The notes: generated by a model not told the origin, from the sequence alone. A stretch of DNA of 43,312 nt from Acidobacteriota bacterium (GCA_024640135.1 JAHEFO010000007.1:736-44047); one strand, 5' to 3'. Positions 9,336-17,873 are shown, numbered from the stretch's first letter. Translations and numbers: made by a program.

Positions 9336-10028
9336 TTACTGCCGCCGGAACGCCGCCTCATAGATGACTGGCCCTCCCTGCTGGATCGTTGCGGCCGTGG
9401 GCCTGTTGTATTCGGTGAGTGGCACGGCTGAATCGGGGAGAAATCCCGCCCTCTGCAACTCGCCGAACAGTTGCGCGTCCGTCAGGAAACACTGCGGCTG
9501 ACCCGAGAATTGCGTGAAGACGAATGGCTCGCCCGGGACCGGTTGCGCATCGTCGGGCAGCGTGTGCCGTGAGAACGTGAAAACGAACAGGCCCGCCCCG
9601 GATTTGGCGATCCGTCCCGCTTCAAGGACTGCTGCCCGGAACTGCGCCGCGGACCGCGCAAGGTTCCAGATCCCGTGCGCGATCACGAGATCGGCGCATC
9701 GATCCGCCAACGGGAGGTGCTCCATCGGTGCCAGGGACAGGGTGAGCCTGCCCGAGGACGATTCCGGCGCCTGACGGCCACGGGCGGCCTGCAACATTGG
9801 CCACGACAGATCGGTGCCGATGACGTCCCAGCCTGTGGCTGCCAGCGGAACCGAATTGCGCCCGGCGCCGCAGCCGATGTCGACGGCCACCATCCCGTGG
9901 CGGCCATTCCGCTCTCGTGCGGCGAAGTCCAGGAGGACCTGATTCGGTGCCGAACCAAGGAACCCCTCGACGGTGCCGGGGGCACTCCAGGGGCTCCCAG
10001 CGAGTGGGTCAATCTGGTGAGATGTCAT
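9336..10028 (-). CDS. Class I SAM-dependent methyltransferase
   Basis: 230 residues. The SAM-binding motif I is VDIGCGAGRNSVPLA (about residues 47-61), followed by an acidic strand end (VIGTDLS) and motif-IV-like DLVIAHGIWNLA. This is a standard small Rossmann methyltransferase; the substrate is not predictable. It overlaps the flavoprotein gene at a TAATG junction if the longer start of that gene is used, suggesting cotranscription. The start at 10028 is 113 bases from the palindrome that precedes the divergent nos operon. Confidence 0.8.
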   Translation of the reverse strand: MTSHQIDPLAGSPWSAPGTVEGFLGSAPNQVLLDFAARERNGRHGMVAVDIGCGAGRNSVPLAATGWDVIGTDLSWPMLQAARGRQAPESSSGRLTLSLAPMEHLPLADRCADLVIAHGIWNLARSAAQFRAAVLEAGRIAKSGAGLFVFTFSRHTLPDDAQPVPGEPFVFTQFSGQPQCFLTDAQLFGELQRAGFLPDSAVPLTEYNRPTAATIQQGGPVIYEAAFRRQ

Positions 10029-10141
10029 TTCTGCAGTGCTGGTCGTTCAGCCATTCTTCCAGATCCGCCATTCCCGCTACTTCCCGCACTTCCGCCATTT
10101 TCGACACCTCCGACAGTGACGCACTGCAGGTCATGCTCAAT

Positions 10142-10155
10142 ATGACCCCTGTCAT
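10142..10155. promoter_or_regulatory. Candidate Crp/Fnr-family operator before the nos operon
   Basis: Perfect palindrome ATGAC-CCCT-GTCAT (extended by one more matched pair, T/A, on each side). Its centre is 46 bases before ATG 10195. A weak -10-like GATACC at 10177-10182 would put the transcription start near 10189, so the palindrome centre would sit near -41, the class II activator position used by FNR-type proteins. An identical palindrome with the same four-base spacing lies at 24115-24128. Confidence 0.6.
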
Positions 10156-10194
10156 AACCGCCCATTCCGCCAGCCGGATACCGTTCCAGACGTC

Positions 10195-12120
10195 ATGGGG
10201 ATTCACGCGCGACTGCCGGACCTGGCGCACTGGAAAGCTCAGGTCAAGTGCCAGACCGGCTGCCCTGTGCAGACCGATGCCGGCCGGTACGTTCAGCTGA
10301 TCGCCGAGGGACGAGACAAGGAAGCCTACCTCGTTGCGCGGGCCCCCAATCCGTTTGCTTCGGTCTGTGGCAGGGTCTGCGCCGCGCCCTGCGAGGATGC
10401 TTGTCGTCGAGGGGCGATTGACGCTCCGGTGTCCATTCGTGCCTTGAAGCGGTATGTGACTGAACAGTACGGCGCCGAGTCCGTGCGGCCAGCAACCCAG
10501 GACGAGCTGCGACCGGACGGCGTGCATGATGGCAATCGCTATATCGACCAACTGCCCCTTGGATCCCAGATTTCTGCGGCGGGGCCAGCTCCGCGGCGCA
10601 AAGTGGCCGTCATTGGTGCCGGTCCTGCCGGCCTCGCGGCGGCGCATGACCTGGCGCTCCTCGGTCACGAGGTCACGATCTTCGAATCCGGTGCCCAGCC
10701 CGGCGGCATGATGCGGTACGGCATCCCGGAATACCGTCTGTCCCGCAGCCTGCTTCAGGCCGAGATCGACAAGATTCTGGCTTTGGGGGTCACGCTGAAG
10801 CTGGAGACGCCGCTGACGCCAGCCTTCGGCCTGGCGCACCTGCGGACCGCGGGTTTCGAATCCGTCTTTCTCTCTGTGGGGGTTTCTCGCGGTCGTGACC
10901 TGCAGATCCCAGGCGTGGAACTCGACGGCGTGGTCAAGGCCGTGGACTACCTGCTGAATGTGAACCGCGGCTTTCGCATGGATCTGGGCCGGCGGGTGGC
11001 AGTGATTGGCGGCGGGTTTGTCGCGTTCGACGCGGCTCGCACCGCGTTGCGCGTGGGCAACGAAGACGAGCTCGATGCCCTTGAAGGGGCGGCCGACGCC
11101 AGAGCGAAGGAAGCCTTTGACTCGGCCCGTGCCGCCCTGCGCGGAGGCGCCGCCGAAGTCACGATGGTGTCACTCGAGCATTTCGACGAGATGCCCGTCC
11201 TGCGCACGATGCAGGGCCACGATGAATACGAAGAGGCGCAGAAGGAAGGCGTCAGGTTCCTGACGCGCCGCGGTCCGCGCGCGTTTCTTGGCGCCAACGG
11301 ACGGCTCACCGCGATCGAGCTTCGCGCCGTCACGTCCGTCTTCGACGACGGCGGGCGTTTCGCCCCGGTCTACAACGACGACGACATCGCGATGCTGGAG
11401 GCTGACGCCTGCATCCTCGCCATCGGGCAGCAGCCGGATCTGGACTTTCTCACGCCGGCCGATGGCATCGAACTCAACCCTTCGGGGACCATCCGCGTCG
11501 ACCCGGCAACGCTCGCGACGAGCGCGCCGGGCATGTTTTCGGGAGGAGACGTCGCGTTTGGTCCCCGAAACCTCATTCAGGCGGTTGCCAACGGCAAACT
11601 CGCTGCGCGGTCGATTCATCAGTTCCTGACCGATCACCGCGCGCGCATCGAGAGCCACCTGGAGGTGGAGGCGATGCCGACCGCCACGTATCAGATGGCC
11701 ACCGGATTCGAAACCTTCGACCGCGTGGCGGCGCCCACACTCGATATCGGCCGCCGCACCGGAATCGCCGAGGTGGAAACCGGCTATGGGCGCGAGGCCG
11801 CCGTGGAGCAGGCCGCCCGGTGTCTCGTCTGCCACATCCAGACCATCTACGACCCGGAGCTCTGCGTCCTCTGTAATCGCTGCGTCGACATCTGCCCCGA
11901 GTTCTGCCTGGCGTTCGTCCCCCTCGAAGGCGTGTCGATGCCTGAAGGCGAGCGTGAGGCGGCCGCCGCGCGCGCGGGCGAAACGACGATGCCATTGACC
12001 GCTCTGGTGAAGGACGACGAGCGTTGCATCCGGTGCGGGCTCTGCGCCATTCGTTGTCCAACCGGTGCGATGACGATGGAGCGGTTTTCAATTACGGAAA
12101 GGTGGGCGGAGGAGTCATGA
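10195..12120 (+). CDS. GltD-like FAD/NAD(P)H oxidoreductase with C-terminal 2[4Fe-4S] ferredoxin domain
   Basis: 641 residues. The N-terminal part holds the cysteine pattern of the glutamate-synthase small-subunit family (CQTGCPV, then CGRVCAAPCEDAC) that binds [4Fe-4S] clusters. An FAD Rossmann motif (VIGAGPAGLAAAHDL, about 138-152) and a second nucleotide-binding motif (VIGGGFVAFDAA, about 268-279) follow. The C-terminus is a two-cluster ferredoxin: CVLCNRCVDIC from residue 557 and CIRCGLCAIRC from 611. It has no signal peptide, so it is cytoplasmic. Its stop overlaps the Rieske start (ATGA). Glutamate synthase is absent, so it probably shuttles electrons between NAD(P)H and a membrane or ferredoxin partner for nitrous oxide reduction (inference). 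No Shine-Dalgarno is visible before ATG 10195. Confidence 0.82.
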   Translation: MGIHARLPDLAHWKAQVKCQTGCPVQTDAGRYVQLIAEGRDKEAYLVARAPNPFASVCGRVCAAPCEDACRRGAIDAPVSIRALKRYVTEQYGAESVRPATQDELRPDGVHDGNRYIDQLPLGSQISAAGPAPRRKVAVIGAGPAGLAAAHDLALLGHEVTIFESGAQPGGMMRYGIPEYRLSRSLLQAEIDKILALGVTLKLETPLTPAFGLAHLRTAGFESVFLSVGVSRGRDLQIPGVELDGVVKAVDYLLNVNRGFRMDLGRRVAVIGGGFVAFDAARTALRVGNEDELDALEGAADARAKEAFDSARAALRGGAAEVTMVSLEHFDEMPVLRTMQGHDEYEEAQKEGVRFLTRRGPRAFLGANGRLTAIELRAVTSVFDDGGRFAPVYNDDDIAMLEADACILAIGQQPDLDFLTPADGIELNPSGTIRVDPATLATSAPGMFSGGDVAFGPRNLIQAVANGKLAARSIHQFLTDHRARIESHLEVEAMPTATYQMATGFETFDRVAAPTLDIGRRTGIAEVETGYGREAAVEQAARCLVCHIQTIYDPELCVLCNRCVDICPEFCLAFVPLEGVSMPEGEREAAAARAGETTMPLTALVKDDERCIRCGLCAIRCPTGAMTMERFSITERWAEES

Positions 12121-12617
12121 CAGAGAAGAACCGCCGGGATTTTCTCATCACTCTGGGAACCGGTGCGGGTGTTTGTGCCTTGGGCGCGCAGGGCGTGGCC
12201 TCGTTGCGCTCACTCGTGCCCAACGTGTCGTACGACGCGCCGACGACCGTCAAGCTCGGCCCGCCGGCCGAATTCCCGGACGGCCTGAAGTTCCTGGCCG
12301 ACGAACGGCTGTTCATCTTTCGCGATGGCAACACGTTTCATGCGGTGTCCGCCGTCTGTACGCACCTGGGTTGCACGGTCCGCGCCGAAGCCCTGCCGCG
12401 GCCGGAGACGGCCACCGTGGGTGGGTCGCCGATGCGGCTCACGCATCAGTTCAGCTGTCCGTGTCACGGATCGCACTACACCGGCGACGGCACCAACGTG
12501 TCTGGTCCCGCGCCCAAACCCCTGGCCTGGTTCCGCCTGTCGGTCGCGACCGACGACGGGCAATTGGTGGTCGATCTGGCCGATGAAGTTGACCGCGACT
12601 TCCGACTCACGGTGTGA
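12117..12617 (+). CDS. Rieske [2Fe-2S] protein with Tat signal
   Basis: 166 residues from ATG 12117 (ATGA overlap with the previous gene, GGAGGAG upstream). The N-terminus NRRDFLITLGTGAG is a twin-arginine signal/anchor, as in Rieske proteins of bc complexes. The cluster motifs are CTHLGC and CPCHGS, supplying the two Cys and two His ligands and the disulfide pair. The segment between them is longer than in minimal Rieske domains. With the next two genes it forms a quinol:cytochrome c oxidoreductase-like unit inside the nos operon, expected to feed NosZ. Confidence 0.92.
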   Translation: MTEKNRRDFLITLGTGAGVCALGAQGVASLRSLVPNVSYDAPTTVKLGPPAEFPDGLKFLADERLFIFRDGNTFHAVSAVCTHLGCTVRAEALPRPETATVGGSPMRLTHQFSCPCHGSHYTGDGTNVSGPAPKPLAWFRLSVATDDGQLVVDLADEVDRDFRLTV

Positions 12618-12625
12618 GGACTGAC

Positions 12626-14008
12626 ATGTCACTGCTGACCCGAGTGTTGAAGTTTCGATCCGCCGGCAAGGCCGGGCCTGCAGGGGTGGAGCCAGAAGAG
12701 GCGCCAGGCGTCCGGCCGCGCCTGTTCTGGAGTCTCTGGCCGCGGTCCGACCGGGACGCCGGAGATGCCGTCACGTCCAATTTCCTGCTGCACTGGTTTC
12801 CCGCCAAGGTCTCGAAGTCTTCGATGGCCTGGTCGTACTCGTTCTGGCTGGGGACAATCACCGCGGCGTTGTTTCTGTTGCTGACCCTGTCGGGACTGCC
12901 GTTGTTGTTTCTGTACGTGCCGTCGGTGGAGCGTGCCTACCAGTCGGTGAAGGACATCGAGTACGTCATCACGTTCGGCCGATGGCTTCGCGCGGTGCAC
13001 CGCGTGGCGGCCCATGCGATGGTCATCACCGTCGTCCTGCACCTGGCCAGAGTGTTTTTCACGGGCGCCTACAAGAACGGCATCGCGCGCAACCAGCAGC
13101 GGCAGTGGAACTGGGTGATTGGCGTCGTGATGCTGCTCCTGACGCTGTTCCTCTCGTTCACCGGTTACCTGCTGCCGTGGGATCAGTTGGCGTTCTGGGC
13201 CGTGACGGTCGGCACGAACATCGCGTCCGCCATTCCGGGGATCGGGCCCACGGTGCGTGAATTGCTGATTGGCGGTCGTGCGATTGAACAAGCCACGCTC
13301 ATCCGCTTCTATGTGCTGCACATCTTCTTCCTGCCTGCCGGAGTTGGCGTGCTGTTCGCGTACCACATGTGGCGCGTGCGCAAGGACGGCGGCCTGGCGC
13401 GGGCGGACCGCGAGGAGATTGCCGAAACCCCGCGTGACGTGGCCGCTTCGCCTACCAAGACCTACACGCTGCTCGGCGTGGCGCGAGGCACGTCGCCGAC
13501 CGTGACCGCGCGCTCGCTTGAGGCCCCCGGGACCAGCGTGAACGCCGTGCCGGATTTGATGCGCCGGGCGATGATCGCCACGCTCGGGACGATCGCGGTA
13601 ATCAGCATTCTCTCGGTGTTCATTGCCTCGCCGCTGGAAGAACCGGCCAATGCGCTCATTACGCCGAATCCGGCAAAGGCGCCGTGGTACTTCCTCTGGC
13701 TGCAGGAAATCGTGACGGACACGACCATTCACCTTGGCAGCTTCACCATTAATGGCGCGTTCATCGGCGGTGTGGTGCTGCCGGGGCTGTTGATTGGCCT
13801 GCTGACCGTCTGGCCGTGGATCGACAAGAGTCCGCGGCAGGTCACGGGCGACTGGTTTCCGCGTGAGCGCCGGACGCAAAACCTGGTGTTCATCGCGGTT
13901 TTGGTGGGCATCCTCCTGCTCACGTACATCGGGATGGAGCTCCGAGGCCCGTACTGGGAGTGGTTCTGGCCGTGGGAAGCGTGGCCCACTGTTCCGGGGA
14001 GGATTTGA
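12626..14008 (+). CDS. Cytochrome b/b6-type subunit, full-length fusion
   Basis: 460 residues from ATG 12626 with GAGGA five bases upstream; GTG 12614 is a less likely start. About 65 N-terminal residues are cytosolic and unusual. Helix B carries H125 and H139 (14 apart); helix D carries two His 15 apart (HIFFLPAGVGVLFAYH), the b6-type spacing. The C-terminal half is the subunit-IV-like part with ITPNPAKAPWYFLWLQE, where the Qo-site PEWY motif reads APWY. Charged loops separate the halves. It is an integral membrane protein oxidising quinol together with the upstream Rieske and downstream cytochrome c. Confidence 0.9.
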   Translation: MSLLTRVLKFRSAGKAGPAGVEPEEAPGVRPRLFWSLWPRSDRDAGDAVTSNFLLHWFPAKVSKSSMAWSYSFWLGTITAALFLLLTLSGLPLLFLYVPSVERAYQSVKDIEYVITFGRWLRAVHRVAAHAMVITVVLHLARVFFTGAYKNGIARNQQRQWNWVIGVVMLLLTLFLSFTGYLLPWDQLAFWAVTVGTNIASAIPGIGPTVRELLIGGRAIEQATLIRFYVLHIFFLPAGVGVLFAYHMWRVRKDGGLARADREEIAETPRDVAASPTKTYTLLGVARGTSPTVTARSLEAPGTSVNAVPDLMRRAMIATLGTIAVISILSVFIASPLEEPANALITPNPAKAPWYFLWLQEIVTDTTIHLGSFTINGAFIGGVVLPGLLIGLLTVWPWIDKSPRQVTGDWFPRERRTQNLVFIAVLVGILLLTYIGMELRGPYWEWFWPWEAWPTVPGRI

Positions 14009-14010
14009 TC

Positions 14011-15222
14011 ATGGAGCAGCGCACAAACTCCCCGTATCCACGCGTCGACCGACCGATGCTCGCCGTCATCGGTGTGCTCCTGGTGCTGTCGTGCGTCCTG
14101 TTTTTCGCCAGCGATCGCGCGCACGACTGGCGGTACTACCAGATGGTGTTCCAGGGCGAGGTGGCGCAGAAGTTTGGTGCCGAGCGGGCCGACGCGGTGA
14201 CTACCGGCATTCAGCAGATCTGGGTGGCGGACCTCGGACGCGCCGACCGCTGCATCACGTGCCACCAGGCCACGTCGTGGAAGGGGTTCGAGCAGGCCGA
14301 CGAGCCGTTCCGCACGCACCCGGTGGAGCCATTGCAGGCGCACCCGGTCGAGAAATTCGGGTGCACAGCCTGCCACGGCGGGCAGGGATGGGCGGTCGAT
14401 GTGCTGGAGGCCCACGGTGAGGTGGCGCACTGGGAAGAGCCGCTGCTGAGCGAGACCCTCGGACAGGCCTACTCGCTCACAGGCAACAAGGGCGCGCTGA
14501 TTCAGATGAACTGCAACATCTGCCATCGCTACGACCGTGAGACCAGGGGCGCCGACGCGATCAACCTCGCCAAGCGCCTGGTGGACGAAAAGGGTTGCCG
14601 CGCCTGCCATACGATCAACAACCGCGGGGGCCGGATCGGTCCCGATCTCACTCGCGTTGGCGAGAAGGCGCCAGAACAGTACGACTATTCGCGGCTGTCC
14701 GGGCAGCAGACGGCATTCGCCTGGCACGTGGCGCACCTGAAGAACCCGAAGGCCCTGACCACGGACTCGACCATGCCCAACTTCGGGTTCAACAGCGAAC
14801 AGGCGCAGGCGCTGGCGATGCTGGTGCTGTCATGGCGTCCGGCTGACGTGCCGGCCGCGTACCTCGCCGGCGCGCCGCGGACCGACACGCCCACCGCGGA
14901 GCAGATCGCCGAAGAAGAGCGGATGCGCACCGGGCCAGGCGCGTGGTTTGTGGAGACCGGGTGCGTGACCTGTCATTCGATCCAGGTCTACGGGGTGAGG
15001 TCGCCGGCACAGATTGGTCCCGATCTGTCGAATGCGGTGGAGGACGTGCAGTCCCGCTTCGGCCGGACGATCGACGACTTCCTGGCCGAGCCGAGCGGCA
15101 CGATGGCGGTGGTGTTGTCGCGGCAAATCATCCTCACGCCGGAACAGAAGGCGGTCGCAATCCAGAAGTTGCGTGAAGCCTTTGCCATTTACCAGAAACA
15201 ACAAGCGGAGAAGGAGCGATAG
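14011..15222 (+). CDS. Membrane-anchored pentaheme cytochrome c
   Basis: 403 residues from ATG 14011, preceded by GGGGAGGA. One membrane anchor lies at about residues 21-40 (LAVIGVLLVLSCVLFFAS). Five CxxCH haem c sites are seen: CITCH at 81, CTACH at 118, CNICH at 168, CRACH at 196 and CVTCH at 318. The region after CRACH (RIGPDLTRVGEK, then STMPNFGF) is a class I cytochrome c domain with a distal Met; the last haem domain has the IGPDLSN pattern. The protein therefore joins a multihaem N-terminal part with two monohaem-like domains. It is the likely electron exit of the Rieske/cytochrome b unit towards NosZ, which starts two bases after its stop codon. Confidence 0.9.
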   Translation: MEQRTNSPYPRVDRPMLAVIGVLLVLSCVLFFASDRAHDWRYYQMVFQGEVAQKFGAERADAVTTGIQQIWVADLGRADRCITCHQATSWKGFEQADEPFRTHPVEPLQAHPVEKFGCTACHGGQGWAVDVLEAHGEVAHWEEPLLSETLGQAYSLTGNKGALIQMNCNICHRYDRETRGADAINLAKRLVDEKGCRACHTINNRGGRIGPDLTRVGEKAPEQYDYSRLSGQQTAFAWHVAHLKNPKALTTDSTMPNFGFNSEQAQALAMLVLSWRPADVPAAYLAGAPRTDTPTAEQIAEEERMRTGPGAWFVETGCVTCHSIQVYGVRSPAQIGPDLSNAVEDVQSRFGRTIDDFLAEPSGTMAVVLSRQIILTPEQKAVAIQKLREAFAIYQKQQAEKER

Positions 15223-15224
15223 GT

Positions 15225-17093
15225 ATGAAGAGACAATGGAACGCACGCCTGAGAATGTGGCTGGCGCTGGGGGCCGGAGTGCTCCTCGTCATCGGCTACA
15301 GCGCCTGTTCACCCAGCGCACCGCCGTCGAGCCGCGGTGGTGGTGGAGCGACCTCCGACGTCGCGGTCGCCGCGATGAGGACCTACGTCGCCCCCGGCGA
15401 CCTGGATGAGTACTACTTCTTCCTGTCCGGGGGGCATTCGGGGAACGTCTACGTTTACGGCATTCCGTCGATGCGCCATATTTCGACAATTCCCGTGTTC
15501 ACGCCGTACCCGGCCACGGGGTATGGCTTTGACGACGACTCGAAGGCGATGCTCGGCAATCTGACGTGGGGCGACGCCCACCACCCGGCGTTGTCTGAGA
15601 CGGGCGGGGACTACGACGGGCGCTGGCTGTTCATCAACGAGATGAACGGGCGGGTGGCGCGCATCGACCTGCGCGACTTCAAGACCAAGCAGATCTACGG
15701 TCCGGTGCCGAACATCTCCGGCAATCACGGCTCGTCGTTCATCACGCCGAACAGTGAATACGTGATGGTGGCCAGCCGTTTCTCGATTCCGATTCCGAAG
15801 GGCACCTACCAGCCCATTGACAAGTACGCCACAGACTACAAGGGCGTCATCGCCGCGCTGTCGGTTGACCCCAACAGCGGGGAACTGGATCTGGGGTTTG
15901 AGATCCTGATGCCGCCGTTCGACTACGACATCGGCGATGCCGGCAAGGTGGCGTCTGACGGCTGGATGTTCTTCACGTCCTACAACACCGAGCGCGCGAC
16001 GGGCAAGCTCGAGGTGACCGCCAGTCAGCGTGATCGTGACTACATCGTCGCGGTGGACTGGAAAGCCGCGGCCGCCGCGGCGGCCCAGGGCCAGGGCGAC
16101 ACGATCGGCGGTGTCAAGGTTCTTGATCCCGCGAAGATTCCCGGCCTGGTCTATCTGATGCCCTGCGGCAAGTCGCCGCACGGCGTCGACGTGTCGCCCG
16201 ATGGAAAGTACATCATCGGGTCCGGCAAGCTCCAGGGTGTCACGACCGCGTTCAATTTCGAGAAGGTCCAGACCGCCATCCGGAACAAGGACTTCGAGGG
16301 CGAGGAAGACGGCATCCCGGTGCTGACGTACGAGTCCATCAAGGACGCGGAAGTCGAAGTGGGTCTGGGGCCCCTGCACACGCAGTTTGGTCCGGACGGC
16401 ATGGCGTACACGTCGCTCTTTATCGACAGTGCCATCGCGTCCTGGCGCATCGGCGAGTGGAAGGTGATCGACAAGGTGCCCGTCTCGTACGCGGTCGGCC
16501 ACCTCGCGGCGGCCGAGGGTGACACGGTTGATCCCGACGGCAACTATCTGGTTTCGCTCAACAAGCTGTCGCATGGCCGGCACCTGAATGTGGGTCCCTC
16601 TCAACCGGAGTCGTCCCAGCTGATCGATATCGGCGAGGAGAAGATGAAGTTGCTCTACGACGCATTCACCGAACCAGAGCCGCACTATGCCCAGATCATC
16701 AAGGCGGACAAGATCAACCCGATCGAGGTGTACCCGAAGGAAGAGAACAAGCACCCGCTGGCTGTGTGGGATGTCAAGGACACCGGTGTCACGCGGAACG
16801 GCAATCGGGTGACCGTCAAGATGGTGGCCGTGCGGTCCACGCTGACGCCCACGTCGTTCGAAGTGCAGGAAGGCGACATCGTGACCATCGCGGTCACGAA
16901 CATCGAACAGACCACGGACGAACTGCATGGGTTAGGCCTTCTCGACTACAACATCAACCTCGTGTTGGATCCAGGTGAGACTAAGACCGCGACGTTCACC
17001 GCCAAGAAGGGGGTTTTCCCGTATTACTGCACGAACTTCTGCTCGGCGTTACATCAGGAAATGCAGGGATACCTGATCGTCAAGCCGAGGTAG
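15225..17093 (+). CDS. nosZ: Nitrous-oxide reductase, clade II (Sec-exported)
   Basis: 622 residues. It reduces N2O to N2 in the periplasm. The N-terminus lacks a twin-arginine motif and instead has a hydrophobic segment ending in GYSAC (C28), so it is Sec-exported and perhaps lipid-anchored, the mark of clade II NosZ. The beta-propeller supplies CuZ histidines in DAHHPA (119-120), GNHGSS, KSPHGVD, GPLHTQF, VGHLAA, SHGRH and EPHYAQ. The C-terminal cupredoxin domain binds CuA through H568, C602, C606, H610 and M613 (DELHGL; CTNFCSALHQEM). The start is ATG 15225 with GGAG upstream. All ligands I can check are present, so the enzyme should be functional. Confidence 0.97.
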   Translation: MKRQWNARLRMWLALGAGVLLVIGYSACSPSAPPSSRGGGGATSDVAVAAMRTYVAPGDLDEYYFFLSGGHSGNVYVYGIPSMRHISTIPVFTPYPATGYGFDDDSKAMLGNLTWGDAHHPALSETGGDYDGRWLFINEMNGRVARIDLRDFKTKQIYGPVPNISGNHGSSFITPNSEYVMVASRFSIPIPKGTYQPIDKYATDYKGVIAALSVDPNSGELDLGFEILMPPFDYDIGDAGKVASDGWMFFTSYNTERATGKLEVTASQRDRDYIVAVDWKAAAAAAAQGQGDTIGGVKVLDPAKIPGLVYLMPCGKSPHGVDVSPDGKYIIGSGKLQGVTTAFNFEKVQTAIRNKDFEGEEDGIPVLTYESIKDAEVEVGLGPLHTQFGPDGMAYTSLFIDSAIASWRIGEWKVIDKVPVSYAVGHLAAAEGDTVDPDGNYLVSLNKLSHGRHLNVGPSQPESSQLIDIGEEKMKLLYDAFTEPEPHYAQIIKADKINPIEVYPKEENKHPLAVWDVKDTGVTRNGNRVTVKMVAVRSTLTPTSFEVQEGDIVTIAVTNIEQTTDELHGLGLLDYNINLVLDPGETKTATFTAKKGVFPYYCTNFCSALHQEMQGYLIVKPR

Positions 17094-17102
17094 CCTGTCC
17101 TT

Positions 17103-17158
17103 GTCCGGGAGTCCGGGAGTCCCCGAACGTCCGCCGCGCTGGACGTCGGGACTCCCGG
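17103..17158. other. Strong intercistronic hairpin after nosZ
   Basis: A perfect 10-bp inverted repeat CCGGGAGTCC (17113-17122) / GGACTCCCGG (17149-17158) encloses a second pair ACGTCC (17127-17132) / GGACGT (17141-17146), giving a long GC-rich stem with small bulges. An 8-base direct repeat (GTCCGGGA twice from 17103) precedes it. There is no U-run, so it looks more like a processing or mRNA-stabilising element than an intrinsic terminator. The following bases to 17220 contain further GGGTCC/CCCTGAAC-type short repeats and no gene. Confidence 0.6.
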
Positions 17159-17220
17159 AGCTTCTGGGCTCCTGGAACTCTCGGGTCCTCGGGCCCTGAA
17201 CCCTGAACTGGATTCCACTT

Positions 17221-17873
17221 ATGAGCGCTCTCTTTGAACGAACGACGAGACGGCTGCACCAGCCGGTGGGCACCAAGCCACGCCTCTGTCTGCTGTTGGC
17301 GGCGGCGTTGATCGTCACCGCGCATTTTCTTCCTTGTGGAATCTCACCATGTTCGCGCCGCAGTACCCCGAGGCGTTGCGGCTCGATATCTACGACCACG
17401 CGTTGGTTGGCGGCAACGGCGGTCAGGATTTGACGGAAATCAATATCCTCAACCATTACATCGGCATGCGGGATCTTGCCGTCGAGGACTTTACCGAGTT
17501 CAAGTGGATTCCGTTCGCGCTTGGCGCACTGGCGCTTCTCTTCGTGCGCGCGGTTGTTTTCGGAACCCTGAAGGAGTTTGTCGACGCCGCGGTGGTGTTC
17601 TTCTATTTCGGCGCATTCGCCCTCTGGTCATTTGGCTACAAGCTGTATCGGTACGGCCACGATTTGGCGCCCAATGCCGCGGTCAAAGTCGAGGGTTTCA
17701 CGCCGCCGATGTTTGGGCACAAGGCGATTGCGAATTTTGATGTGTACTCCTATCCCAGGGCCGGGACCTACTTGATGCTGGCCGTGGCCGGCCTGATCGT
17801 GATGGCTCTGGTGCTGGCGTGGCGCGGTCACCCAGACCGCAGTGATCCATTGGTGGAGGTCAGCGCCGCGTGA
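17221..17873 (+). CDS. NosB-like membrane protein of clade II nos clusters, apparent one-base frameshift
   Basis: Two overlapping frames together read like one protein. Frame one starts at ATG 17221 and ends its meaningful part with LLLAAALIVTAHFLP; frame two continues with LWNLTMFAPQYPEALRLDIY from 17334 to the stop at 17873. The join is at 17332-17336, where CCT and TTG share one base, so one nucleotide is missing. Homologous proteins beside nosZ have a helix, then FPLWxxT and APQYPEGL, in one frame. The second frame alone gives 179 residues with about three membrane helices, HYIGMR and a conserved-looking acidic patch. It lies between nosZ and nosD, the place of NosB. Either a sequencing error, a real mutation, or recoding explains it. 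Confidence 0.7.

Noticed and set aside
10009-10839. Minus-strand frame over the nos operon promoter
   Set aside because: It would run through the GltD-like N-terminus and the palindrome; the product has no recognisable features.
11830-11845. CLVCH in the GltD-like protein as a haem c site
   Set aside because: The protein has no export signal, and the cysteines belong to an iron-sulfur enzyme; a chance CxxCH.
17113-17158. Intrinsic terminator after nosZ
   Set aside because: No run of T follows on either strand, and the downstream nos genes are needed together with nosZ.
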